Assembly (NCBI GenBank): GCA_023432805.1
Contig: JAEYUG010000041.1
Span: 1-57,793 of the forward strand
Direction of reading: 5' to 3'
Length of the DNA stretch: 57,793 nucleotides
Origin: Bacteroidota bacterium
GTDB lineage: Bacteria; Bacteroidota; Ignavibacteria; SZUA-365
Below, piece after piece: positions 1-10,559 of this stretch (positions within the stretch are counted from its first letter, which is position 1; the number at the start of each line of letters is the position of its first letter). The notes beneath the pieces are model-generated. The model worked only from the letters and a program-made list of their open reading frames with translations, searched no databases and was not told where the DNA came from. The position numbers and the translations under genes are program-made.

Positions 1-50
1 CGCTGAACCTCCGCAGCTATGGATGCGATGGTTCAGCCCGTTCAACGTCC

Positions 51-85
51 ATGATGCCGGCGGCTGGGGATGCCGCGCGCATCAT
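51..85 (-). terminator. Hairpin after the porV-like gene, candidate terminator
   Basis: An inverted repeat begins 8 bases past the stop codon of the minus-strand gene. ATGATGC at 51-57 pairs with GCATCAT at 79-85, and GCGGC at 60-64 pairs with GCCGC at 72-76, around a 7-base loop. A second, looser inverted repeat (GCTGAACC at 2-9, GGTTCAGC at 30-37) lies further downstream. There is no run of T, so this could be a weak intrinsic terminator, a Rho-dependent end or an mRNA-stabilising hairpin. It would end the 7482-93 operon. Confidence 0.4.
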
Positions 86-92
86 GCATGCA

Positions 93-1145
93 TCAGAAAC
101 CGACCTTCAACGTGAAGACGTGGTTGCCGTTGAACGTCTCAGCCGAACGATACGCATAATCGAAGGCAAGAAGAAGACCGCTCACATCCTGCTTCACGCC
201 CGCACCAAAGCTCGACCCGAAGATATACGCATCCTTGTCAAAGGCATCGGAGCCGGAGTTGCCTGCGATCGTGTGAGAGGCACGAACGAAGAACATGTCG
301 CGGAACCCGTACTCGGCGGCGACGCGATACTGGTCAACAAGGAAATTGTTGTTCTCGAACGACCCGCTGACCAGCACTTTGTGTTCTTCCGTGAAGGCGT
401 GATTGTACGCCAGACCGAGTTCGAGCGAGGTCGGAAGCTGGAAGCCCGCAGCTTCAATCTTGAGCAGCTGCCCCGTGCGATCGGAACTGACCTCGTTGAC
501 CATGCGATACAGGCCGGGACCCTCATAGCTCATGTTGCCGCCCAGGTGACGCAGGGTGACACCGAGTTCGAGTCCCTTCGCACCGGCGAGACCATTGTAT
601 TGAACACCGATGTCGAATGCCATCCCGGTCGTCGACACGCGGTTGAGCGTCTCGGAGATCAGGTGGGCGGTGACACCCGCACGGATGCGATCGGTGAGTG
701 CGCGCGAGTATGTCAAACCGATGTTGAAGATCGTCGGAGTGAACACACCGCCGGTCCCATCCGGATTGCGCTCGTCGGTGATCGGAATGTCGGCGAACGA
801 AAACGACTTGAGGGAGAGGCCGATGTGGCCGAATCCCGAAAAGTTGGCACCGAGAGCAAGGTAGCTGACGCCATCATTGTCGAACGATGACATCTGACTG
901 AACATCACTTCCGCACCCAGGGTACTGCCGGACAGACCGGCTGGATTGTAGTAAATGGCATCTACACCGGTGATACCGGCGAGATAAGAGCTGCCGAGCG
1001 CCACGCCCCGTGCTCCGACGGGAACGAGAAGCTGGTCGGCGCCTGCGGTCCCGAGACGATTTCCGCCTCCCGCATAGGCATCCCCTCGCATGAACAGCAG
1101 CGCCAGGATAACCAGGACAGATGTGTATCGAAATGCGCTTCGCAT
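93..1145 (-). CDS. PorV/PorQ-family outer-membrane barrel protein
   Basis: The product is 350 residues with a signal peptide (hydrophobic stretch about residues 8-19, probable cleavage after AYA near residue 25). The mature N-terminus (GTAGADQLLVPVGARGVALG, then DAIYYNPAGLSG) is the signature of the PorV/PorQ (UPF0164) family. These are outer-membrane beta barrels, and PorV shuttles T9SS substrates to the attachment complex. The rest alternates short amphipathic strands and ends in F. The ATG at 1145 is chosen because AAGGAGA lies 7 bases upstream and the signal peptide starts there; an in-frame extension to 1208 adds nothing recognisable. It is the last gene of a TonB receptor/T9SS protein/PorV series, which suggests it serves the neighbouring surface protein. 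Whether it is the housekeeping PorV or a cluster-specific paralogue cannot be told from the sequence. Confidence 0.8.
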   Translation of the reverse strand: MRSAFRYTSVLVILALLFMRGDAYAGGGNRLGTAGADQLLVPVGARGVALGSSYLAGITGVDAIYYNPAGLSGSTLGAEVMFSQMSSFDNDGVSYLALGANFSGFGHIGLSLKSFSFADIPITDERNPDGTGGVFTPTIFNIGLTYSRALTDRIRAGVTAHLISETLNRVSTTGMAFDIGVQYNGLAGAKGLELGVTLRHLGGNMSYEGPGLYRMVNEVSSDRTGQLLKIEAAGFQLPTSLELGLAYNHAFTEEHKVLVSGSFENNNFLVDQYRVAAEYGFRDMFFVRASHTIAGNSGSDAFDKDAYIFGSSFGAGVKQDVSGLLLAFDYAYRSAETFNGNHVFTLKVGF

Positions 1146-1207
1146 GAATGAATCTCCTTCAAGAATGTTGTTCATGACCGTATCGTCAGTTCCAGGTGCG
1201 ATGCGCA

Positions 1208-4200
1208 TCAGATGCGATCGAGGAACTGTGTCTCCGCGACAACTGCCACACGCAGCACCTTTTCCGTCTGGAGTTCAGGCATTTCGATGTGGATGTAGTA
1301 GAGGCCGCTTCCAACAGGGAGTCCGTTGTCGTTGTTCAGATCCCAGGTGGCATACTGGGTTCCATCCTCCTTCTTCGAGAAGGAACGGACGAGTGTTCCG
1401 GAGAGTGTGTACACCCGGAAGTTGGCCTTGTTGGGGAGGTGATTGATGGTCACGAAGCGCTGATACTTGTTCTGTTCGCGCGCATTCGAACCGAAATAAG
1501 GATTCGGGAACACGTTGATCTTCGACACATCCTTCTTCGCGATGTCTGCCGAGAAGGATTGCTTGAGCGTTGTGAACGTGTACTTGTCTGTAGCGGAGAA
1601 CGGCACCTTGGGCGTGATCAGCCACTTCGAACCGTTCTGCCAGGGGATGCGTCGATTTGCGTAATCAGCCTTGAGCACATACCATGCGTAGTAGAGGATC
1701 GGCATGTTCTTGCCGTCCTGCTGGATCGAAAACGCGCGGCTGTTGGGGTTGGTGGGATCCAGCTTGGTCCATTTCGGGTTCGGTGTATCGCTGTAATCCT
1801 CGTCGAGAATGTAGATGTTCTCACGATCATTCAGATTCGCGGTGGGCATCCAGCGATTGTCATTTGCCACACTGTTCTTCTGTTCGATCCACGCGTAGGA
1901 AAGCTGACGCGGCTGGGCGGGATTGGTCACATCCCAGAACGATACGGGTGAATCGAAGTACCCCTGGTAGCTATAGTTGGGGCTCACCCCGCGAAGGTAC
2001 ATGTACCCCTTCGACGGCTTGGTGGTGTCGAAACGGATCTCGACGACGCGGTCGATGGTGAAACCCTTCACCGTGCTGCTGTATTCATTGCCATAGCCCA
2101 TTTCCCACCAGTAGCCACCGCGATCGCGATCACTTTCGACCGGCGTGAAGACCTCAGGACCGCCAGACCATTCACGAGCCAGAATCTCGTCGTGATTCAG
2201 TCGAAGGTTGCCGGGATCCTTGTCCTTTGTGAACTGGCTGTACACACCGGTTCCACTGATGCCGATCTTGAAACCGTCGACAACAAAGTAGTCCTTTTCC
2301 AGTGCCTTGAAACTGCGGGCACCGGTGACGACCGGCTTGTTCTTCGTCACATTGAAGAGATTCCACGCACCGAAGTTGGGAACTGTGAACGACGTGTCGG
2401 CACGGTTGTCGAGATTATGATCGTACTCGACCGTCGTGTCACCGATCGAGGTAAACGTCACTTCGTAGGTGTCACCGGTGAGGAGCACCGGGTCGACGAC
2501 TTCCACTTCCACGCGACCACTGGAGGTGCCCGCCGTATGGTTGGTTGCGAGCTTCTCGCCAGCTTCCTCTGAGAAACGCACACCCGGATTCGGAACCTGG
2601 GGACGCAATTCGAGCACGATCGGGGTCGACTCCAGCTGACGAGGAGTCGCAGTGGGATCGTCGTTGTATGCATATGCCGTCACGGCGAAGTAGTACGGCT
2701 GATTATTCACCAGCGGACGGTCGATGAGCGCATCACGCGTGACGTCGTACGAACGAATGATGCCGCCGTCTGTACCGAACTGGGCCGGCAGATCGAGGAT
2801 GACGCCTGTCTTCTCATCAATGAATTCATCGAAGATGATGGCGACCCCATCTTCGACGTCATAGGTCGCAAGACGGATACCGTCGGCAAGCGTCGAACTC
2901 CTCGTCGGAAACTGATACACATTATAGCCCTGGAACGTGAATCCACGATCGTTGTGCTTTTCAACCTTTGCAACGGACTCGGGATCACCCCAGTGCAGAA
3001 TGAGCTTGCGATCAAGCAACGAGGCCTTCACTACTGGTGTGGGAGGAGCCTTGGGAAGATCGAAATTGTTGTCGAATGCCAACTGGGCAAACTTGTCGTA
3101 ATACTTGAGCACCTTCAAGCTGCTGAGGCGATCGGAACCACGCGCAACGATTGCAGAAACCACGACTTCCTGCGTGTCACCCTTGGCCAGCGTGAACGGT
3201 CCGGCCGTCATGAGGAAGCGACGATCACCAGGCGTCGAAATGATTCCGTCGATCCATCCGTCGCGTGTGATGGGGTCACCTGCGAGACAAACCTTCACAT
3301 CCTGATTTGAGGTCGGATCGCGAAAAGCACGGCGATTGTACAGGAAGCCCTGCATGTAATTATACATCTCGATGGAACCGCTCGGATCCTTGAGTGTCGG
3401 GTCGCGATAGGTCGAGTTGCCGTTGATGTAAAACGCGAACGTCGAGACAGGCAGGTTTCGCCACCCTTCGCGCAATCCGAAGTCATAGTGCGCAACACTT
3501 GCTGCGTCGGGCACGATCGGACCCTGGAAAAAGTCGTACCCCATCGCAGGCGGGATGCCGTACACTTCGTCCTTTGCCAGACCGTTGTAGCAATACCCAA
3601 GGCTCAGCGTTGTATCGATGCCGACAAAGTCATCGTATGCATCACCGAGATCGGGATCGGACCACTTCGAAAAGTACGCGTCCATGATGTCGTTGACACC
3701 TTTGTTGATGACGGTGTACTTCGAGAAGACCATGTTTGCAAGGGGACCCTGCTGATTGTACGCCCATGTGAGGGTGTGCAGCTCGATCCCGATCGGCGCG
3801 GTGCCGTACAGATTCTGCGTGCGACGGTTGTCGAGATCGTTCGAAACGAACCACAACGTTTCGTCACCCGGAAGATTCGGGATGTCGAACGACGAATTGT
3901 CACCGTTGGCGAGCCAGTCCTCGAAATTCGGATCGTAGACTCCGTTTCCGTTCTTGTCGATATACGGTGCGCCGAACTCCGCCGGCCATTCGCTGAAGTC
4001 CTTCTGCAGATCCTGCTGATCCGTGCTGCTGAGCCCCTCGAAGCCGAGCTTGTCAACCTTCAGAATCTTGTAAATCCGGGCACGCGGATCCGAGGGATCC
4101 GACGCTGTGCCATCAGACTTGATATGACCGGCCTGCAGACCGGCATTGTATGTCGCGCCACCGACGCGGATCTGCCCTTCCACACGCCCGCCCCAGAGAA

Positions 4201-4459
4201 TACCGTCTGTGAAGACGACATACTTGGCACTGTTCTTCGGCCATTCGAGACCGGATTGGTCGGAAAGCGGATTGTGTGCTGTGCGGCCGTTGTTCGACAG
4301 CCACATCAGAATGTTGTTGACAGAGATGAAATCCCACTGGTCGTTGGTCGCAGATTTATCGAGCGACTTCTTCGCCTCGCCCTCGGGCTCCCCTGAATAC
4401 GCGGGACCGACGATGGCAACAGCGAACAGCAGAAGAAGAGAGAATCGCAGTGCTTTCAT
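1208..4459 (-). CDS. Large T9SS-sorted surface protein with FnIII-like module
   Basis: This secreted protein has 1083 residues. It starts with a signal peptide (KALRFSLLLLFAVAIVGPAYS) and ends with a type A T9SS sorting domain: VFPNPYFGSN, then FRVYTLSGTLVRSF, a WDLNN.NGLPVGSGLYYI segment and a basic terminal strand. The centre has a fibronectin type III-like stretch (LILHWGDPES to PYYFAVTAYAYNDDP). Near 3931-3963 it encodes a Ca-binding-like loop, DKNGNGVYD. No catalytic domain was recognised. The ATG at 4459 is preferred because it begins the signal peptide and has CGGAG about 10 bases upstream; the frame stays open to 4510. It lies 50 bases after the TonB receptor and 62 bases before the PorV-like gene, so one operon is likely. 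Export by T9SS is inferred from the tail; its function is unknown. Confidence 0.75.
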   Translation of the reverse strand: MKALRFSLLLLFAVAIVGPAYSGEPEGEAKKSLDKSATNDQWDFISVNNILMWLSNNGRTAHNPLSDQSGLEWPKNSAKYVVFTDGILWGGRVEGQIRVGGATYNAGLQAGHIKSDGTASDPSDPRARIYKILKVDKLGFEGLSSTDQQDLQKDFSEWPAEFGAPYIDKNGNGVYDPNFEDWLANGDNSSFDIPNLPGDETLWFVSNDLDNRRTQNLYGTAPIGIELHTLTWAYNQQGPLANMVFSKYTVINKGVNDIMDAYFSKWSDPDLGDAYDDFVGIDTTLSLGYCYNGLAKDEVYGIPPAMGYDFFQGPIVPDAASVAHYDFGLREGWRNLPVSTFAFYINGNSTYRDPTLKDPSGSIEMYNYMQGFLYNRRAFRDPTSNQDVKVCLAGDPITRDGWIDGIISTPGDRRFLMTAGPFTLAKGDTQEVVVSAIVARGSDRLSSLKVLKYYDKFAQLAFDNNFDLPKAPPTPVVKASLLDRKLILHWGDPESVAKVEKHNDRGFTFQGYNVYQFPTRSSTLADGIRLATYDVEDGVAIIFDEFIDEKTGVILDLPAQFGTDGGIIRSYDVTRDALIDRPLVNNQPYYFAVTAYAYNDDPTATPRQLESTPIVLELRPQVPNPGVRFSEEAGEKLATNHTAGTSSGRVEVEVVDPVLLTGDTYEVTFTSIGDTTVEYDHNLDNRADTSFTVPNFGAWNLFNVTKNKPVVTGARSFKALEKDYFVVDGFKIGISGTGVYSQFTKDKDPGNLRLNHDEILAREWSGGPEVFTPVESDRDRGGYWWEMGYGNEYSSTVKGFTIDRVVEIRFDTTKPSKGYMYLRGVSPNYSYQGYFDSPVSFWDVTNPAQPRQLSYAWIEQKNSVANDNRWMPTANLNDRENIYILDEDYSDTPNPKWTKLDPTNPNSRAFSIQQDGKNMPILYYAWYVLKADYANRRIPWQNGSKWLITPKVPFSATDKYTFTTLKQSFSADIAKKDVSKINVFPNPYFGSNAREQNKYQRFVTINHLPNKANFRVYTLSGTLVRSFSKKEDGTQYATWDLNNDNGLPVGSGLYYIHIEMPELQTEKVLRVAVVAETQFLDRI

Positions 4460-4509
4460 TGAATATATGCTCCGAAGTAATGATCCTGTCATTGAATGCG
4501 ATCCGTCCA

Positions 4510-7482
4510 TTAGAACGTTGCGCGCACACCGATGTTGATGCGACGCGGTGATCCGTATACGCCGGCGTTCATCAGGTTCTGCTGATAGTAAAAGTCCTGA
4601 TACAGATCTGCGAACACCTGACCGTACGTGGCATACTGCGCGAGGCGGTTCTGGCCTTCATCGGTTGCAAGAAAACCATTGTCAACGGCACTACCCGATG
4701 TCGCGTAAACGCTGGTGATGTTCTTGATGTTCAGGATGTTTGTGATCCAGAGGTAGACATTGAGATCAACTCCACCAACGTTGACGGTTTTGTCGAAACG
4801 ACCGTCCATCTGGAAGGTCCACGGTGTCCGGGATGCGTTGATCGATTCGACCGGCGTCCGACGATCACCGAAACTGAATTCATTCACGCGCGTATACGGG
4901 CGCCCGCTGCTGAAGTTGAACAGCAGGTTCATGCCGAAACGCGAGAGGAACTTCGATCCGAAAAGCTCGGGACCATCATCGTCAGCAAAGCGATAATCGA
5001 TGTTGACCGACCCGCGGTGCGTCTGATCGAAATCAAGAAGCTGCGCATACTTCGGCAGGTTCGGGGTTTCGGTCGGCGAAAGCCACAGCGCACGGAATGC
5101 GGACGACGGACTCGAACCCGTGCCGCGAGCATCAGAGAACGAATAGTCGGCCGACACCTGTACGCGTTCGACACGACGCACATCGATCTTCAGCGACACA
5201 CCACGACTCGTTGCAAAGTCACCGTTGACCCAGGCATAGTACGCAGGATGCTCGGCACCCGGCTCGGCCTGAATCTGGCGCTGCTGGATCTCATCGCTGA
5301 TATCCTTGTAGAAGGCACCGATGTCGAAGGCGAGATTCTCACCGATCTGCTGACGGAAACCGAAATCATACTGTGTCGTGCGCTCGGGACGCAGACCGAA
5401 ACCAACGGGACTCGATACCGCATAGCCACCCTTGATCTGGCTTGAAACAGTTGCAAGACCGAGATAGATGTTCCGCAGACGCGACTGCTGCACGAACTTG
5501 CCGTACTGTGCATAGAACACCGTCTGGTCGCTGACCGGGAACGAGAATCCGATGCGTGGACTGACGGTCGTGGAGGCCGGTACGTCGCGCACGTTGTTGG
5601 GAGTATAGTCGATCAGACCTTCAGGTGTGAACTTGATGTTCCCCGGATTGATGAACTCCTTGGAATTCGTGTTGATGTAGTCGTACCGCAGACCGATGTT
5701 GAGGACGAGATCCTCAAGCTCGATCTTGTCAAGAGCGTAGAATGCTGCAAACACCGGCTCCTTCGGTCCATCAGGACCGCTATCGACTGTACGACCGTAC
5801 ATGTCGTACCCGAAGTAGTTCGTGCCAGTGCTGCCTGCGATTTCGAGCGGTGTGGCATCCGGGGACTCGCGGATGAACTGCTTGAGACCGAACGCATCTA
5901 CACCGTAGCTGCGAATTTGATACTGCAGGAACTCACCACCGGTCTTGATTTCATGCGTCCGACCGATCTGATGCACGAAATTCAGTTTCGCCTGGAGCGA
6001 GTTGTAACGGGATTTTGTATACGCACTGTAGAGGGGATAGCCGAACGGCACGAAGCTGGCACCGAAAATCGGTGTCGTGAGCATCGGGATGCCGTCAGCG
6101 CGATAATTGTATCCATACTGCGCGTTTGCCAGTGAATCGCCGTACTCAAAAATGTTGTGCTTGTGGTCAGGGTCCATGCGGACGCCATAATTCCCAGCAA
6201 ATCCCACATAGATTTCATAGAATGTGCTCGGACTCAGCAGATGGGTCATCTTCAGATTACCGCTGTAATCCTCAGTCTCAGTCATACTCGCACGCCGTTC
6301 GTCATACTGCGTGGTGATGCTGGCACCACCACGACCATTTGAGGTCGCGTACGAACCACCGACACGGATGTTGACCGGGATGTCGTAACTGTTGAGTTCA
6401 GCAGTCACATTTCCCTGCAATGTCCACGACTGACTGGCTGCGTTGAGCAGCATGCCGCCGGGGAAGCGGTAATCGACCTTCTGAGCGGCAGAACCGAGCT
6501 GCGGATCGAAGATGCCGATTTTCTCCTGCTCGGCGGGATCGAGAAGCAGATGGGCCTCGGTGTTGCGGAGAATCGCATCGTACTTCGTAGTGAGATCGTA
6601 GGGCTGCCACCAGCCCGAGGCCGGTGTGCGGGAAAACGAGTTCTGCCCGGCGACGAAGAAACGGAAGGGTCCGTAAATGGGTCCGCCCGCCGTGAGAATA
6701 TAATTGCTGCTTCCGGTGCTATAGGTGCCGAGCGTCTTCTCGCCGACCTTCGCCCAGTTGTCAGTGTACGCTTCAAACTCGTAGCGCAGCTTGCGTCCGC
6801 CCGACCGTGTGGTCGTGCTGATCATGCCGGCATTCGCTCCGCCGAACTCCGCCGAGTACCCACCTGCCTGGAAGTTCACTTCCGCGATGGCGTTGTTGAT
6901 GACGGTCACGGAGCGACCGCCAAACATCGGGTCGTTGGCCGTGATGCCGTCGACCTGATATCCGGTCTTGTCTGCGCGGCTTCCACGCACGACCAGACCC
7001 TCGCTCGTCGACACGACACCTGCCTGGAGTGAGACGAGTCCCTCCACGCCGCGAACCGGCATGTTCTCGATGTCTTCCTGCGTGATCGTCGTCTTTGCGT
7101 TCGTGACGTTCTTGTCGACGAGAGGCTTCTCGGCGGTGATGATCACCTCTCCGAGACTGACCGCCTCGCTGACCATCTGAAAGTCACGTGTGGTCGTTTC
7201 TCCGCTGCGCACCTGTACATCGCGCACGGACATTTTCTGATACCCGATGGAACTGGCAACGATCGTGACCTTGCCGATCGGTGCGTTGAGAATCACATAC
7301 TCGCCATCCACATTCGTGGCGGCGCCACGTTCCGTGCCCTCGATTCTGATGTTTGCTCCGATGAGGGGCTCCTTCGTCTCGCGGTCGATCACGCGGCCCG
7401 TCACCTTGCCCGTCTGTGCGACGGCAAGAAACGAGGGGATCACGACGAGCGAAAGCAGCAGGAACAGTAGCTTTTTCGTCAT
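4510..7482 (-). CDS. TonB-dependent receptor with CarboxypepD_reg-like domain
   Basis: The protein has 990 residues and lies in the outer membrane. Residues 1-23 form a signal peptide ending AVAQ. Residues about 26-110 are a carboxypeptidase-regulatory-like beta domain (GKVTGRVIDRETKEPLIGAN, then VDGEYVILNAPIG). A plug domain follows (ITQEDIENMPVRGVEGLVSL, QVDGITANDPMFGG), then a long C-terminal 22-strand-type barrel ending in the aromatic residue F (INIGVRATF). This is the SusC-like/OmpA-TonB receptor architecture typical of Bacteroidetes and Chlorobi. GGAGG sits 5 bases before the ATG at 7482, which fixes the start. The ligand is unknown: there is no SusD-like gene, polysaccharide lyase or siderophore gene nearby. 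It is the first gene of the operon with the T9SS surface protein and PorV-like protein, suggesting a joint outer-membrane assembly. Confidence 0.88.
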   Translation of the reverse strand: MTKKLLFLLLSLVVIPSFLAVAQTGKVTGRVIDRETKEPLIGANIRIEGTERGAATNVDGEYVILNAPIGKVTIVASSIGYQKMSVRDVQVRSGETTTRDFQMVSEAVSLGEVIITAEKPLVDKNVTNAKTTITQEDIENMPVRGVEGLVSLQAGVVSTSEGLVVRGSRADKTGYQVDGITANDPMFGGRSVTVINNAIAEVNFQAGGYSAEFGGANAGMISTTTRSGGRKLRYEFEAYTDNWAKVGEKTLGTYSTGSSNYILTAGGPIYGPFRFFVAGQNSFSRTPASGWWQPYDLTTKYDAILRNTEAHLLLDPAEQEKIGIFDPQLGSAAQKVDYRFPGGMLLNAASQSWTLQGNVTAELNSYDIPVNIRVGGSYATSNGRGGASITTQYDERRASMTETEDYSGNLKMTHLLSPSTFYEIYVGFAGNYGVRMDPDHKHNIFEYGDSLANAQYGYNYRADGIPMLTTPIFGASFVPFGYPLYSAYTKSRYNSLQAKLNFVHQIGRTHEIKTGGEFLQYQIRSYGVDAFGLKQFIRESPDATPLEIAGSTGTNYFGYDMYGRTVDSGPDGPKEPVFAAFYALDKIELEDLVLNIGLRYDYINTNSKEFINPGNIKFTPEGLIDYTPNNVRDVPASTTVSPRIGFSFPVSDQTVFYAQYGKFVQQSRLRNIYLGLATVSSQIKGGYAVSSPVGFGLRPERTTQYDFGFRQQIGENLAFDIGAFYKDISDEIQQRQIQAEPGAEHPAYYAWVNGDFATSRGVSLKIDVRRVERVQVSADYSFSDARGTGSSPSSAFRALWLSPTETPNLPKYAQLLDFDQTHRGSVNIDYRFADDDGPELFGSKFLSRFGMNLLFNFSSGRPYTRVNEFSFGDRRTPVESINASRTPWTFQMDGRFDKTVNVGGVDLNVYLWITNILNIKNITSVYATSGSAVDNGFLATDEGQNRLAQYATYGQVFADLYQDFYYQQNLMNAGVYGSPRRINIGVRATF

Positions 7483-7707
7483 ACAAGCCTCCAATGAGGA
7501 AAAACTCGTGGGTTGATTGCCAGGAAGGATGCACGCACGAAGGTCGCCTCCGGCCGCCGGGCCGGGTCACGGTCGATGAAAAAGCGTGATGAAATCACAG
7601 ACATGTGGGAGTGAATTTCTGTGGGCGGACCTGATGTCGTGGTGCAGGTACAATGCATCGTTCGAATGTATCATTACCTGCTCTTATTTCCAATGTTTTC
7701 CAGAACA

Positions 7708-7729
7708 TGCGTCCCGAATTCGGGACGCA
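7708..7729. promoter_or_regulatory. 22-base perfect palindrome
   Basis: Half-site TGCGTCCCGAA is followed immediately by its exact reverse complement, centred between 7718 and 7719. It lies between the divergently transcribed TonB receptor and sixA genes, about 225 bases from the receptor start. A symmetric uninterrupted site like this suits a dimeric regulator, or it could form a cruciform. It lacks a loop, so it is a poor RNA hairpin. The regulator is unknown. Confidence 0.45.
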
Positions 7730-7810
7730 CCAACGGAACCGCAACCGTGCAATGCGGGGCATCGACGCTAACGAGCAGACACAGACCAGGCCAAAGCGTT
7801 ACACGCCGGC

Positions 7811-7841
7811 TTGCCGGCGCGAAGCGAGAATCATACTTTGC
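7811..7841 (+). promoter_or_regulatory. Candidate promoter of sixA
   Basis: TTG at 7811-7813, 20 bases, then TACTTTGC at 7834-7841, matching the arrangement seen upstream of metK, citrate synthase, nuoJ and tRNA-Thr in this window. Transcription would begin near 7845, giving a leader of about 33 bases. The TTG lies inside a hairpin-forming repeat (CGCCGG at 7804-7809, loop CTTG, CCGGCG at 7814-7819), which could act as an operator. Confidence 0.45.
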
Positions 7842-7877
7842 TCGAGAACGACCCGCATTGGCCATCCCGACACGACC

Positions 7878-8384
7878 ATGAACCCGCCTCTCCCTTCTCG
7901 CACCCTCATCCTCATGCGTCATGCGCGAGCGATCGCCGGCGGACCACTTCTCGAAGATCATGACCGGCCGCTCCACCCGAAGGGGACTTCCGATGCAACG
8001 CGCGTCGCCGAACGTCTGCGCGCTCGAGGTCTCGCTCCCGACCGCATCCTCACAAGCACCGCAAGACGTGCGATGGAGACCGCTGCCCGCGTCCGCGATG
8101 TATTCGCCCTCCCTGCCTCCCAGCTCGAATCGGATCGTCGGATCTACCATGCCGATGCCTATGAACTGCTCGCCTTGATTCAGGAATGCGGGGATGCTGC
8201 GAAAACGATCATGGTGGTAGGTCACAACCCGACGCTCAGTCACATGGGAAGCCTCCTCGTCGGACGCACCGTGCACATGGAAACCGCGGATCTGCTCGTC
8301 ATCACGCACCCCGCCGCATCATGGCCACGGCTTGCGCTCGACGGTCGCGCGACCATTCGGTTCCACGCATCCCCGGAGACCTGA
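7878..8384 (+). CDS. sixA: SixA-like phosphohistidine phosphatase (histidine phosphatase family)
   Basis: The protein has 168 residues, the usual size for SixA-type cytoplasmic phosphatases. The phosphate-accepting histidine is in LILMRHARA near residue 15; many SixA relatives also have RHA in place of RHG. A second catalytic region reads MVVGHNPTLSHM, with TSTARRAMETA between them, as in the 2H-phosphatase superfamily. SixA removes phosphate from phosphohistidine in signalling proteins; the substrate here is not predictable. The ATG at 7878 is chosen because the conserved core starts 9 residues later; upstream in-frame sequence lies in non-coding DNA. No strong ribosome-binding site is seen. 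The next gene, uup, starts 54 bases downstream on the same strand. Confidence 0.8.
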   Translation: MNPPLPSRTLILMRHARAIAGGPLLEDHDRPLHPKGTSDATRVAERLRARGLAPDRILTSTARRAMETAARVRDVFALPASQLESDRRIYHADAYELLALIQECGDAAKTIMVVGHNPTLSHMGSLLVGRTVHMETADLLVITHPAASWPRLALDGRATIRFHASPET

Positions 8385-8426
8385 GACGCACATGCTCCGC
8401 TGTGCGGTGAGAGCGCGATCGGGACG

Positions 8427-8434
8427 TATATTGC
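8427..8434 (+). promoter_or_regulatory. Candidate -7 element just before uup
   Basis: TATATTGC fits the TAnnTTGC element found at other promoters of this window. No TTG is present 20-21 bases upstream (the bases there read GTGCGG). The element ends 4 bases before the ATG of uup, so a transcript from it would be leaderless or nearly so. This agrees with the absence of a Shine-Dalgarno sequence there. Confidence 0.3.
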
Positions 8435-8438
8435 GGAC

Positions 8439-10340
<1,902 letters not shown>

Positions 10341-10559
10341 GCAGCTGCCGCTCCCCTCACGCATTACTGCAGATATTCCCATCCGGAAGTGTGAAATCCG
10401 CTTCCCTTGCGCCCCCGCTTTTTGTACATTACTCCGTTGCTTTCTCCGCAATGACATGACCGGTCGTTTCGCGACGGCCGCAGCGCAGCACCTCCCTACG
10501 CGCAGCACCTTCTGATTCGTACATTCCTGAACCTCATCCCGTTCGAAGGAGACTCACTC

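Larger units (their letters stand above)
7483..7877. other. Intergenic region between divergent operons
   Basis: About 395 bases separate the TonB receptor (minus) from sixA (plus). The sequence is more AT-rich than the genes. It contains a 22-base perfect palindrome (7708-7729), a GC-rich hairpin with a CTTG loop (7804-7819) and a good promoter match for sixA (7811-7841). No convincing promoter for the TonB operon was found, and no open frame here looks coding. Confidence 0.7.
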
